Part shown: in pieces, positions 16,350 to 24,545 of the stretch | How positions within the stretch are numbered: the stretch's first letter is position 1 | How the letters are laid out: every line of letters starts with the position of its first letter | From: Winogradskyella eximia | Lineage (GTDB): Bacteria > Bacteroidota > Bacteroidia > Flavobacteriales > Flavobacteriaceae | Assembly: GCF_003386165.1 (NCBI RefSeq) | Contig: NZ_QRDV01000005.1 | Coordinates: 1 to 64,000, forward strand | Direction of reading: 5' to 3' | Length of the DNA stretch: 64,000 nt | The notes under the pieces: model-generated | Databases searched by the model: none | Seen by the model: the letters and a program-made list of their open reading frames with translations, nothing else | What the model was told of the DNA's origin: nothing | Program-made: the position numbers and the translations under genes

Positions 16350-17327
16350 CTATTCGTAATAACTCAGCATATACTCCAAATGATGCTTTACATAAGCCTT
16401 TACATGCAATGGACCAATCACTTTAACCCAAAGGTTGTACTTTAAGATTTCCATTAAAAACTCATAATTAGGTTCAACAAACACTTTTATTTCTCCCCAA
16501 ATATTCGGGTTTTTATAGTCTAAGTTTTGGGTATTCAATTCTTTTGGCCGTGTTACAATTTGTTGAGAGTGATGTAATGGATTATTTTCTAAATATTTAA
16601 AATGGTGATTGGCCACTTCTATATGGATCCATTCCGCGTTTATATCTGTTTTTAAAATGCCGATAACATTTTTAAAATAATCCTTTGGACTAAAAGCCAC
16701 GGGTTCTTTAATGTGCTGTTTACTAATGGAGAGACTCTTTATTCTATTGTCTAAACAAAAGGCGTAAAATCCATATTGCTCATTATATGCCATTAAGTAC
16801 CAAGCTTTATTGATTTCCTTAATGTGCAGCGCCTGAAAAAAGCCACTTATAATCTTAAAGCTATCATCGTACCAGCCTTGATAGGTGATTTCAATTAATA
16901 AATGTTGCTCTATAGCCTGAATTAGAGGTACCAAATCCACTTGCGAGCTCAACGAACTACGTGCTGTTGTTACATAAGTTTTCCATGCATGGGCATGATG
17001 ATGCAAGAGATAAAGTTCTGTTTTTTCGTAAATTTCTTTTAAGGCTTCACTTATTTCATAGCCATCTACATAATAACCGTAATTACGCTTGTGCAAAATA
17101 ATAGCTTGATAATAGGATTTTATTTTATCCAAATCACGCTTAATTGTTTTCTGACTGTGTAAATTCAGTTTATCGTAAAGCGGATCATCCATATTATCGG
17201 CACGTAACTGATCTAAAGATTTTTGTAAATCTTCCAAAGGAACAAACCCATTCTTTTCAATACCATAAACTTTAGGGTTTGAAATAATGCGTAAAATATA
17301 ATAACGACGAAGAAACTCTGGAGTCAT
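16350..17327 (-). CDS. WYL-domain transcriptional regulator
   Basis: The protein has 325 residues. The N-terminus (RRYYILRIISNP through SQKTIKRDLDKIKSYY) is a winged helix of the DeoR/YafY type. The middle carries a WYL-like ligand domain (ITYQGWYDDSFKIISGFFQA, KAWYLMAYNE, YAFCLDNRIKSLSI) and a C-terminal extension ends the protein. WYL domains sense nucleic acid or nucleotide-like ligands, and such regulators are often found near phage-defence or DNA-stress genes. Here the only neighbour is a divergent flippase gene starting 89 bp away, which could be its target. The regulated genes are not known. Confidence 0.85.
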   Translation of the reverse strand: MTPEFLRRYYILRIISNPKVYGIEKNGFVPLEDLQKSLDQLRADNMDDPLYDKLNLHSQKTIKRDLDKIKSYYQAIILHKRNYGYYVDGYEISEALKEIYEKTELYLLHHHAHAWKTYVTTARSSLSSQVDLVPLIQAIEQHLLIEITYQGWYDDSFKIISGFFQALHIKEINKAWYLMAYNEQYGFYAFCLDNRIKSLSISKQHIKEPVAFSPKDYFKNVIGILKTDINAEWIHIEVANHHFKYLENNPLHHSQQIVTRPKELNTQNLDYKNPNIWGEIKVFVEPNYEFLMEILKYNLWVKVIGPLHVKAYVKHHLEYMLSYYE

Positions 17328-17390
17328 CTAATGGATTGAAAAACGAATGTAATAATAAACTTTGAAATGACTAAAAGGAATTGGTTTTTA

Positions 17391-17398
17391 TATCTTTG
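17391..17398 (+). promoter_or_regulatory. Putative -7 box (TATCTTTG) for the flippase gene
   Basis: An exact TAnnTTTG match lies 18 bp before the flippase ATG in the 89-bp divergent gap. The leader would be about 12 nt. Confidence 0.45.
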
Positions 17399-17416
17399 AA
17401 CACCTAAATATACTAC

Positions 17417-18673
17417 ATGACATCGGTTTTTAGTAAAAAAGATTTTATTGCGACCAAATGGTTTACTTTAGAAAAACTGATACAACTTATTACAGGTGTC
17501 TTAATTGTTCCTCAAATTTTTAGCCTCTTAGGTACTGTAGATATAGGAAAACTCAAATTTGTGGAATCGGTTTTAGGCATGCTGACTCCTTTGTTTTTTT
17601 TAGGCTTATCTAGCATCTGTATCAGAGAAATTGTATTTCATCCCAAACGAAGCCAACAAATATTAGCTGCTGCTTTTTACCTTCGCCTCATAAGCTGGAT
17701 TGTTATTTTAATAGGAATACTTATCTATTTTAATATCTCAGAAAGTAGCCCTTTAAAGGGATTGTATTACATCATAACTATCAGTTATCTTTTTAAGCTT
17801 ACCGATGTTTTTGAATATTATTTATTGGCCAAAAAACAGACAAAAATTATATTCCTGAGTAAAATAACAAGTTTAATCATTATAACGACTTTACAATATT
17901 ATGGCGTTAAACATCAATTTGATGTCTATTATTTTGCCAAACTTATTGTCCTCGATTTTTTAATTCAAGGCTTAATTTACACGCTCATTTTAAAGTATAA
18001 AAAGCAACTTTCATTTCAACAATGGACCTTTTCATGGCCTTTAGGAAAATCGTTATTAAAAATGTCGTTTCCTTTAATAATTTCCAACAGCTTAATTATG
18101 TTTTATATTACAATAGATGAGCTATTTTTAAAATATTTTTTAGGAGATCATGCCAATGGTATCTTTGCTACAGTCCAGTTTTTAGTCATAGCTTTGAGTT
18201 GGAATATCGGATTTTCTATTATCAACGCACTCTACCCTTCTTTAGCCGAATCATATCAAAACAACAAGCAGCTTTATATCAAAAAAATAAAAAGGCTTCT
18301 AAAAATTATGTGTGCTTTGGCTATACTTATTGGTATACTATATACACTCTTCGGAAATGTCATTTTAAGTACCTATTTTACAGAAAGCTTTGCTGAAGCC
18401 AAAATCCCTTTATTAATTTTCTGTTGGGCACCTCTTTTTGTGTTTATAGGAATGATTTACGAAAAACACCTTATCAATACAAACGATCTACAAAAAAACG
18501 TATACCGATTTATTTTAGGCTGTATTGCAAACGTTATTCTATGTTATCTACTCATCCCTATTTGGCACGTTACCGGAGCTGCTATTGCCGTTTTAACAAG
18601 TCACTTTATCACTAACATAGTCTATATTTTTTTAGACTCTAAAATCAGAAAACAACTCTTGTCTCTTTTTTAA
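17417..18673 (+). CDS. Polysaccharide/oligosaccharide flippase (MATE/Wzx-like)
   Basis: A membrane protein of 418 residues with about 12 predicted helices. It belongs to the polysaccharide biosynthesis (MOP superfamily) type, starting KKDFIATKWFTLEKLIQLITG. Such proteins flip lipid-linked glycans across the inner membrane for O-antigen or capsule assembly. No glycosyltransferases adjoin it, so its glycan is unknown; it may be an orphan flippase. It is followed after 13 bp by the PrsW-like gene and probably shares its transcript. Confidence 0.85.
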   Translation: MTSVFSKKDFIATKWFTLEKLIQLITGVLIVPQIFSLLGTVDIGKLKFVESVLGMLTPLFFLGLSSICIREIVFHPKRSQQILAAAFYLRLISWIVILIGILIYFNISESSPLKGLYYIITISYLFKLTDVFEYYLLAKKQTKIIFLSKITSLIIITTLQYYGVKHQFDVYYFAKLIVLDFLIQGLIYTLILKYKKQLSFQQWTFSWPLGKSLLKMSFPLIISNSLIMFYITIDELFLKYFLGDHANGIFATVQFLVIALSWNIGFSIINALYPSLAESYQNNKQLYIKKIKRLLKIMCALAILIGILYTLFGNVILSTYFTESFAEAKIPLLIFCWAPLFVFIGMIYEKHLINTNDLQKNVYRFILGCIANVILCYLLIPIWHVTGAAIAVLTSHFITNIVYIFLDSKIRKQLLSLF

Positions 18674-18686
18674 TTATTTTTGATTT

Positions 18687-19364
18687 ATGAATCTACTCTT
18701 ATTAGCAATCGCACCTGTATTTGCCATTCTATTATATATTTATGTGCAAGACAAGCACGAAAAAGAACCACATCGCTTATTAATTTCAAGTTTTCTCTTT
18801 GGAGCCATTGTTAGTATAATTATAGTCTTTGTATTATTTTTTTTTACAGGAAGATTAATTCCAATTACAGATAAATTCAGTGTTTGGGAACAATTCATCC
18901 AAGCGTTTATCGTTGTCGCATTATCAGAAGAATTCAGTAAATACGTTATTGTAAAATATTATGCCCAACCCAAAAAAGCATTTAACGAACCTTATGATGG
19001 TATTATTTATGCCGTTATGGTGTCTATGGGATTTGCTTGTACAGAAAACATCATGTATGTTATAGATGGAGGTTATGAAACTGCGCTTTTAAGAGCTTTT
19101 ACCGCTGTTCCTGCGCACGCTACCTTTGGAGTTTTAATGGGATATTACATGGGAAAGGCAAAATTCTCTAATAATAGATTAGTGCTTAATCTAACAGGTT
19201 TATTATTAGCAACCATATTTCATGGAGCGTATGACTTCTTCTTATTCATTAACTTTATTCCTGGTATTTCAATTGGTGCATTTATTTCTTTAATCATTGG
19301 AATTTTATTATCTCGAAAAGCCATTAAACGCCATCAAGAAGATTCAAACTTCAAATCTTTATAA
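18687..19364 (+). CDS. PrsW-family intramembrane metalloprotease
   Basis: The protein has 225 residues with seven to eight membrane helices. Conserved motifs are EEFSKY (Glu81-Glu82), the ACTEN motif with Glu120, the HATFG motif with His144 and FHGAYDF with His179, the set that defines PrsW proteases. PrsW of Bacillus cuts an anti-sigma factor; the target here is not evident. It lies 13 bp after the flippase gene and 83 bp before the BCCP gene. Confidence 0.9.
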   Translation: MNLLLLAIAPVFAILLYIYVQDKHEKEPHRLLISSFLFGAIVSIIIVFVLFFFTGRLIPITDKFSVWEQFIQAFIVVALSEEFSKYVIVKYYAQPKKAFNEPYDGIIYAVMVSMGFACTENIMYVIDGGYETALLRAFTAVPAHATFGVLMGYYMGKAKFSNNRLVLNLTGLLLATIFHGAYDFFLFINFIPGISIGAFISLIIGILLSRKAIKRHQEDSNFKSL

Positions 19365-19447
19365 AATTCATAAAATAAAACTTAATAATTTCATATTTTG
19401 CAGTTGAATTAGCTTTTATCTGCTAATCACGTAATAAACTCAATTTT

Positions 19448-19927
19448 ATGTATAAAATAAAAGTCAATGCTACTCATACTTTCGAAGTTACTAAAGAAAG
19501 CATGGAGACACTAGATGTTGTTGAAACATCAGCGAATCACTATCATATTCTTCAAGATAATACTTCAGTAAAAGCTGAAATATTACAAACCGACTTTAAT
19601 AAGAAAACCTATTCTATTAAAGTGAATAACAATACCTACGATGTTACTATTAATGACACTATAGATCAACAAATTGAAGCTTTAGGTTTTGAAATTGGTG
19701 CTCTAAAACAAGTCAATGATATTAAAGCTCCTATGCCAGGTTTAATATTAGAAGTTAGCGTAAAAGTTGGCGATGAAGTTAAAGAAAATGATACATTATT
19801 AATTCTTGAAGCCATGAAAATGGAAAATGTAATGCATTCACCTCGAGAAGGAATTATAAAATCCATTCATGTAAAATATGGTGAAACTGTAGATAAAAAT
19901 TCACTTTTAATTGAATTTGAAAGCTAA
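19448..19927 (+). CDS. Biotin carboxyl carrier protein of an acyl-CoA carboxylase
   Basis: The protein has 159 residues. The C-terminal biotinyl domain contains EAMKM with the biotin-accepting Lys124, preceded by the usual APMPG motif at 94-98. The N-terminal 80 residues are a beta-rich linker domain. The carrier moves carboxybiotin between the next two gene products. Its form resembles carriers of propionyl- or methylcrotonyl-CoA type complexes more than AccB of fatty acid synthesis, because of the beta-subunit type nearby. It is the first gene of a three-gene operon. Confidence 0.9.
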   Translation: MYKIKVNATHTFEVTKESMETLDVVETSANHYHILQDNTSVKAEILQTDFNKKTYSIKVNNNTYDVTINDTIDQQIEALGFEIGALKQVNDIKAPMPGLILEVSVKVGDEVKENDTLLILEAMKMENVMHSPREGIIKSIHVKYGETVDKNSLLIEFES

Positions 19928-20022
19928 ATAAGCGTCTTTCTTAATATCACACTGAGTGCTTCAATGTGTATTTAAAAAGTAAGTATAATTAAATAGATCT
20001 TCCGTTTTCACGGAACATAAAG

Positions 20023-21462
20023 ATGAAAAAATTACTAGTAGCAAATAGAGGAGAAATTGCCATAAGAGTTATGAAAACGGCTAAGAAAATGGGCATCAAA
20101 ACAGTTGCTGTGTTCTCTGAAGCAGACCGTAACGCTCCACACGTAAAATATGCAGACCAAGCCGTTTGTATTGGTCCTGCTCCATCAAACGAGTCGTATT
20201 TAAGAGGCGATAAAATAATAGAAGTTTCAAAATCACTTCATGTTGATGCCATTCATCCTGGTTATGGTTTTTTAAGTGAAAATGCTGATTTTGCAGAATT
20301 GTGCGAAGACAATGATATCATTTTTATCGGACCACGTTCTAAAGCGATCAAACTAATGGGTAATAAATTAGCCGCTAAAGAAACCATAAAGGATTATAAC
20401 ATTCCTATGGTACCTGGAACAGATGAGGCTATTACCGATATTCCTGAAGCCAAAAAAATCGCAAAAACAATAGGATTTCCTATCCTTATTAAAGCTTCAG
20501 CTGGAGGTGGTGGAAAAGGTATGCGTATTGTTGAAAACGAAGCGGAATTTGAATCGCAAATGAATAGAGCTATCAGTGAAGCAACGTCTTCATTTGGTGA
20601 TGGCTCTGTATTTATTGAAAAATATGTGGCTTCACCACGACATATCGAAATTCAAGTTATGGCAGACACACATGGTCATATTATTCATCTTTTTGAGCGC
20701 GAATGTTCTATACAACGTCGTCATCAAAAAATAGTTGAAGAAGCACCTTCTGCAGCATTAACGCCAGAGTTAAGAGAAAAAATGGGACAAGCTGCTATAA
20801 ATGTAGCACGCTCATGTGACTATGTTGGAGCCGGAACTGTGGAATTCCTTTTAGACGAAAACTTCAATTTCTATTTCTTAGAAATGAATACTAGACTTCA
20901 AGTAGAGCATCCTGTTTCCGAGTGGATTTCTGGAGTCGATTTAGTAGAACTTCAAATTAAAGTTGCTAGAGGTGAAAAACTAAATATTAAACAAGAAGAT
21001 TTAAAAATTAATGGTCATGCTTTAGAACTTCGTGTTTATGCTGAAGATCCTATGAATGACTTTTTACCAAGTGTTGGAAACTTAAAGGTTTATAAACTTC
21101 CTGAAGGAGAGAATATAAGAGTAGATAATGGTTATGAAGAAGGTATGGATATTCCTATTTATTACGATCCAATGCTATCTAAACTCATTACTTACGGAAG
21201 CACTCGAGAAGAAGCAATTGCACTAATGATTACAGCAATAAATAATTATCAAATAGAAGGTGTACATAGCACTTTGCCTTTTGGTCGCTTTGTTTGCGAG
21301 CACGATGCATTTAGAAGTGGTGTTTTTGATACCCATTTTGTAAAAAACTACTACTCATTTAACTTATTAAAAGAACAGCACTTATTAGAAGCAGAAATCG
21401 CTTCAAAAATTGCATTAAAGCACTTTTTAAAGGCACAGAAAATTTTAAGAGTATCTAATTAG
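20023..21462 (+). CDS. accC: Biotin carboxylase subunit
   Basis: The protein has 479 residues. It carboxylates the biotin of the carrier using ATP and bicarbonate. The N-terminal ATP-grasp subdomain starts KKLLVANRGEIAIRVMKTAK, the glycine loop KASAGGGGKGMR is near residue 163, the ERECSIQRRHQKIVEEAP motif follows, then EMNTRLQVEHPVSEW with the catalytic Arg. All key residues are intact. It lies 95 bp after the BCCP gene and 116 bp before the carboxyltransferase gene. The symbol is by similarity; the complex may be a propionyl-CoA carboxylase. Confidence 0.92.
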   Translation: MKKLLVANRGEIAIRVMKTAKKMGIKTVAVFSEADRNAPHVKYADQAVCIGPAPSNESYLRGDKIIEVSKSLHVDAIHPGYGFLSENADFAELCEDNDIIFIGPRSKAIKLMGNKLAAKETIKDYNIPMVPGTDEAITDIPEAKKIAKTIGFPILIKASAGGGGKGMRIVENEAEFESQMNRAISEATSSFGDGSVFIEKYVASPRHIEIQVMADTHGHIIHLFERECSIQRRHQKIVEEAPSAALTPELREKMGQAAINVARSCDYVGAGTVEFLLDENFNFYFLEMNTRLQVEHPVSEWISGVDLVELQIKVARGEKLNIKQEDLKINGHALELRVYAEDPMNDFLPSVGNLKVYKLPEGENIRVDNGYEEGMDIPIYYDPMLSKLITYGSTREEAIALMITAINNYQIEGVHSTLPFGRFVCEHDAFRSGVFDTHFVKNYYSFNLLKEQHLLEAEIASKIALKHFLKAQKILRVSN

Positions 21463-21578
21463 TCGTTGTTAACCATTAGCTAACAATGAATTAAGCCTAA
21501 TAAAATTATTTGAATTAAAACATCACCAAAACCATATAAAAACCTCATCCTTAATAGTTTTGGATCAAAAAAATAAGC

Positions 21579-23120
21579 ATGAACGACAAAATAAAAATTT
21601 TAAACGATAAACTAGCTCTAGCAAAACTTGGAGGTGGACAAGCACGAATAGATAAACAACACCAAAAGAAAAAACTAACAGCGCGCGAACGTGTAATATA
21701 TCTTTTAGATGAAGGTTCGTTTGAAGAAATTGGAGCTTTAGTAACCCATAGAACTAAAGATTTTGGAATGGCTGACCAACAATTTTATGGAGATGGTGTA
21801 GTTACAGGTTATGGCACCGTAAATGGCCGATTAATATATGTTTTTGCACAAGATTTTACTGTTTTTGGTGGTTCATTATCTGAAACTCATGCTGAAAAAA
21901 TCTGTAAAATTATGGATATGGCTGTTAATGTTGGTGCACCATTAATTGGTCTTAACGATTCTGGTGGAGCTCGTATTCAAGAAGGAGTGCGTTCTCTAGG
22001 TGGTTATGCAGATATCTTTTATAAAAATGTTCAAGCTTCTGGAGTCATTCCTCAGATTTCTGCTATCATGGGACCTTGTGCTGGTGGTGCTGTGTATTCA
22101 CCTGCAATGACAGATTTTACCATGATGGTTCAAGACACAAGTTATATGTTTGTTACAGGTCCTAATGTGGTAAAAACTGTGACTAATGAAGAAGTAACGA
22201 GTGAAGAATTGGGTGGTGCAAGTGTGCATTCTTCAAAATCTGGTGTCGCTCATATAACATCAACTAACGATGTAGAGTGTTTAGAAGATATTAAAAAACT
22301 ATTGAGTTATTTACCACAAAGTAATAAGGAAAAACCAATAGATTTCCCATTTGAGCTTAAAGAAGAAGTGAGAGAATCTTTAGAAACTATTGTCCCTGAA
22401 AACCCAAATAAACCTTATGATATGCATAAGATTATTGAGGGTATTATTGATGAAGGTTCCTTCTATGAAATCCACAAAGACTATGCGGAAAATATTATAG
22501 TAGGTTTTGCTAGATTAGGAGGTAAAAGTATTGGTATTGTTGCAAATCAGCCAATGTTTTTAGCAGGAGTTTTAGATGTGAATAGTTCTAAGAAAGCAGC
22601 GCGTTTTGTGCGTTTTTGTGATTGTTTCAATATTCCGCTTTTAGTATTAGAAGACGTTCCAGGTTTTTTACCAGGAACTGATCAAGAATGGAATGGTATC
22701 ATTGTAAACGGAGCTAAACTGCTCTACGCTTTTAGTGAAGCTACAGTGCCAAGAATTACAGTAATTACACGTAAAGCCTATGGTGGTGCTTATGATGTAA
22801 TGAATTCTAAACACATTGGTGCAGATATGAACTTTGCTTGGCCAAACGCTGAAATTGCAGTTATGGGAGCCAAAGGTGCTGCTGAAATTATTTTTAAACG
22901 TGAAATTTCTAAAGCTGACGACAAAGAAGCGAAGTGGAAAGAAAAAGAAGCTGAATATGCTGAACTTTTCGCTAATCCTTATAGTGCTGCCGAACGTGGT
23001 TTTGTAGATGATGTAATTCTTCCACAAAACACAAGACGTAAATTAATAAAAGCATTTAGCATGTTAGAGAACAAGGACATTGTTAAACCTAACCGAAAAC
23101 ACGGAAATATCCCATTGTAA
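21579..23120 (+). CDS. Acyl-CoA carboxylase beta subunit (propionyl-CoA carboxylase type)
   Basis: The carboxyltransferase has 513 residues with both crotonase-fold halves. Visible motifs are [25 protein letters not shown] (oxyanion loop of the first half), [13 protein letters not shown] and [15 protein letters not shown] (second half). This single-chain layout is that of PccB/MmdA-type carboxyltransferases acting on propionyl-CoA or related acyl-CoAs, not AccA/AccD. With the two preceding genes it makes a complete enzyme. Such enzymes feed propionyl-CoA into methylmalonyl-CoA and succinyl-CoA. Confidence 0.92.
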   Translation: MNDKIKILNDKLALAKLGGGQARIDKQHQKKKLTARERVIYLLDEGSFEEIGALVTHRTKDFGMADQQFYGDGVVTGYGTVNGRLIYVFAQDFTVFGGSLSETHAEKICKIMDMAVNVGAPLIGLNDSGGARIQEGVRSLGGYADIFYKNVQASGVIPQISAIMGPCAGGAVYSPAMTDFTMMVQDTSYMFVTGPNVVKTVTNEEVTSEELGGASVHSSKSGVAHITSTNDVECLEDIKKLLSYLPQSNKEKPIDFPFELKEEVRESLETIVPENPNKPYDMHKIIEGIIDEGSFYEIHKDYAENIIVGFARLGGKSIGIVANQPMFLAGVLDVNSSKKAARFVRFCDCFNIPLLVLEDVPGFLPGTDQEWNGIIVNGAKLLYAFSEATVPRITVITRKAYGGAYDVMNSKHIGADMNFAWPNAEIAVMGAKGAAEIIFKREISKADDKEAKWKEKEAEYAELFANPYSAAERGFVDDVILPQNTRRKLIKAFSMLENKDIVKPNRKHGNIPL

Positions 23121-23284
23121 CTTAGCTCTAAAAACTCACAACTTAAAACACTAAAAAACAAAGAATTAAAACCGATAAGACGCTTAAAATATTGTGAAAT
23201 ATTTATGATTTAGACGAGTATCTAGTGACATCCATTGTATGTACCTTGCACGTATATTATTGAATTTATAAACTAATAAAACTC

Positions 23285-24253
23285 ATGAAAAACATAGTTG
23301 TACTTATTTCCCTTGTTTTAGCTTTTAGTTGTGAATCTCAAACTTCTAGAGAGCAATTGTTTTCTAATACAACTCAGGTTACACAAGAAAACATAAACAT
23401 TCAATTACCTATTGAAGTTAAAGATTCTATAACAAAAATAGACGACCTTAGAAACATTCAGTTACAATCGTTATTAGAAAAAGAAATCAATAAAAACAAA
23501 ACTTGGAAAAATTTAGTAGCTAATAAATCTATGGCTATTGGTATTGTAGATTTAACAGATTTAAATAGCATTAAGTACGCTGGCATCAATGACGAGAATA
23601 TGATGTATGCAGCAAGCTTGCCAAAGATTGCTGTATTATTAGCTGCCATGGATGCCATTGAAAAAGGGGAATTAGAAGATTCTCAGGAAATCCAAGACGA
23701 TATGAAACTGATGATTAGTAAATCTAATAATCAAGCCACAACTCGTATGATTGATCGTGTTGGTTATGCGAAAATCGAAGAGGTTTTAAGATCCCCAGAG
23801 AATGAACTTTACGACGAAGAAACAGGTGGTGGACTTTGGGTTGGCAAACGTTATGGAGGTGGTGGAGACACTAATAGGGAACCATTAAAGCAACTAAGCC
23901 ATGCAGCCACGACAAAACAAGTATGTAATTTTTATTACCAAATGATAACAGGGAATTTAGTCACTGACGCTCGCTCTAAAGAGATGCTAGAGATTATGAA
24001 AAATCCTGCGTTACATCACAAATTTGTAAACACTTTAGATAAAATTGCACCTAAAGCTGATGTGTATAGAAAATCTGGATCTTGGAAAAGCTACCATTCA
24101 GATTCGGCATTAGTTTGGGGACCTAAGAGACGTTATATTATTGTGGCATTGATAGATGATAATTCTGGAGAGACCATTATTAGAAATTTAGTACAGCCTT
24201 TAGAAAAAGCAATGAAAAAAGCACGTTCATTAAATAAGCAACAGAAAATATGA
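23285..24253 (+). CDS. Class-A beta-lactamase-fold serine hydrolase, lipoprotein
   Basis: The protein has 322 residues. The signal peptide ends LAFSC (Cys16), so it is lipid-anchored in the envelope. Active-site motifs are SLPK (Ser111, Lys114), SNN (148-150) and KSG near 262, the three-box pattern of class A beta-lactamases and penicillin-binding relatives. The ASLPK box differs from typical resistance enzymes, and the Omega-loop Glu was not identified with confidence. A role in cell wall or peptide hydrolysis is as likely as drug resistance. A second protein of the same fold is encoded 3 kb away at 27379-28638. Confidence 0.85.
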   Translation: MKNIVVLISLVLAFSCESQTSREQLFSNTTQVTQENINIQLPIEVKDSITKIDDLRNIQLQSLLEKEINKNKTWKNLVANKSMAIGIVDLTDLNSIKYAGINDENMMYAASLPKIAVLLAAMDAIEKGELEDSQEIQDDMKLMISKSNNQATTRMIDRVGYAKIEEVLRSPENELYDEETGGGLWVGKRYGGGGDTNREPLKQLSHAATTKQVCNFYYQMITGNLVTDARSKEMLEIMKNPALHHKFVNTLDKIAPKADVYRKSGSWKSYHSDSALVWGPKRRYIIVALIDDNSGETIIRNLVQPLEKAMKKARSLNKQQKI

Positions 24254-24498
24254 TGCTCTACTCCAATCTGTTGTTATAAAATTTTTAGTTGGTTCTACTT
24301 TTAAAAAGACTATCAAAGTGAATTTTTAAAGAATACGAAATGACGGATATTAATGGGTCAAAAAAAATGTCCGCTGGGCTTGTTGATTTAAGTAATTTAA
24401 GCATTAACATTCTGTAGAAAAACAGCAAATTAGGTGAACACATAAATTGGAGTTAAACAAAGCCTACTGAAAAATCCTTAAAACAGAACAATGCGTAG

Positions 24499-24520
24499 TC
24501 GCTAATGACTAAATTAGCGA
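24499..24520. repeat. Hairpin in the 290-bp gap before the nucleotide-transporter-like gene
   Basis: Arms TCGCTAAT (24499-24506) and ATTAGCGA (24513-24520) are exact complements around the loop GACTAA, 25 bp before the next ATG. The outer bases GCGTA and TATGC also pair partly. The rest of the gap 24254-24545 shows no gene or RNA that I can support. It could be an operator or a structure in the leader. Confidence 0.4.
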
Positions 24521-24545
24521 TATGCTTTAATAATGGCCCAATTAA

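Noticed and set aside
22668-23027. 119-residue minus-strand reading frame inside the carboxyltransferase gene
   Set aside because: It lies fully antisense to a strongly conserved enzyme and has a low-complexity Phe/Ser-rich translation.
19448-23120. Acetyl-CoA carboxylase of fatty acid synthesis
   Set aside because: The carboxyltransferase is a single chain of PccB type, not split AccA/AccD subunits, so propionyl-CoA or a similar acyl-CoA is more likely.
23285-24253. Acquired beta-lactamase resistance gene
   Set aside because: The three boxes show the fold only. There is no mobile element beside it and no match to a resistance enzyme that I can recognise.
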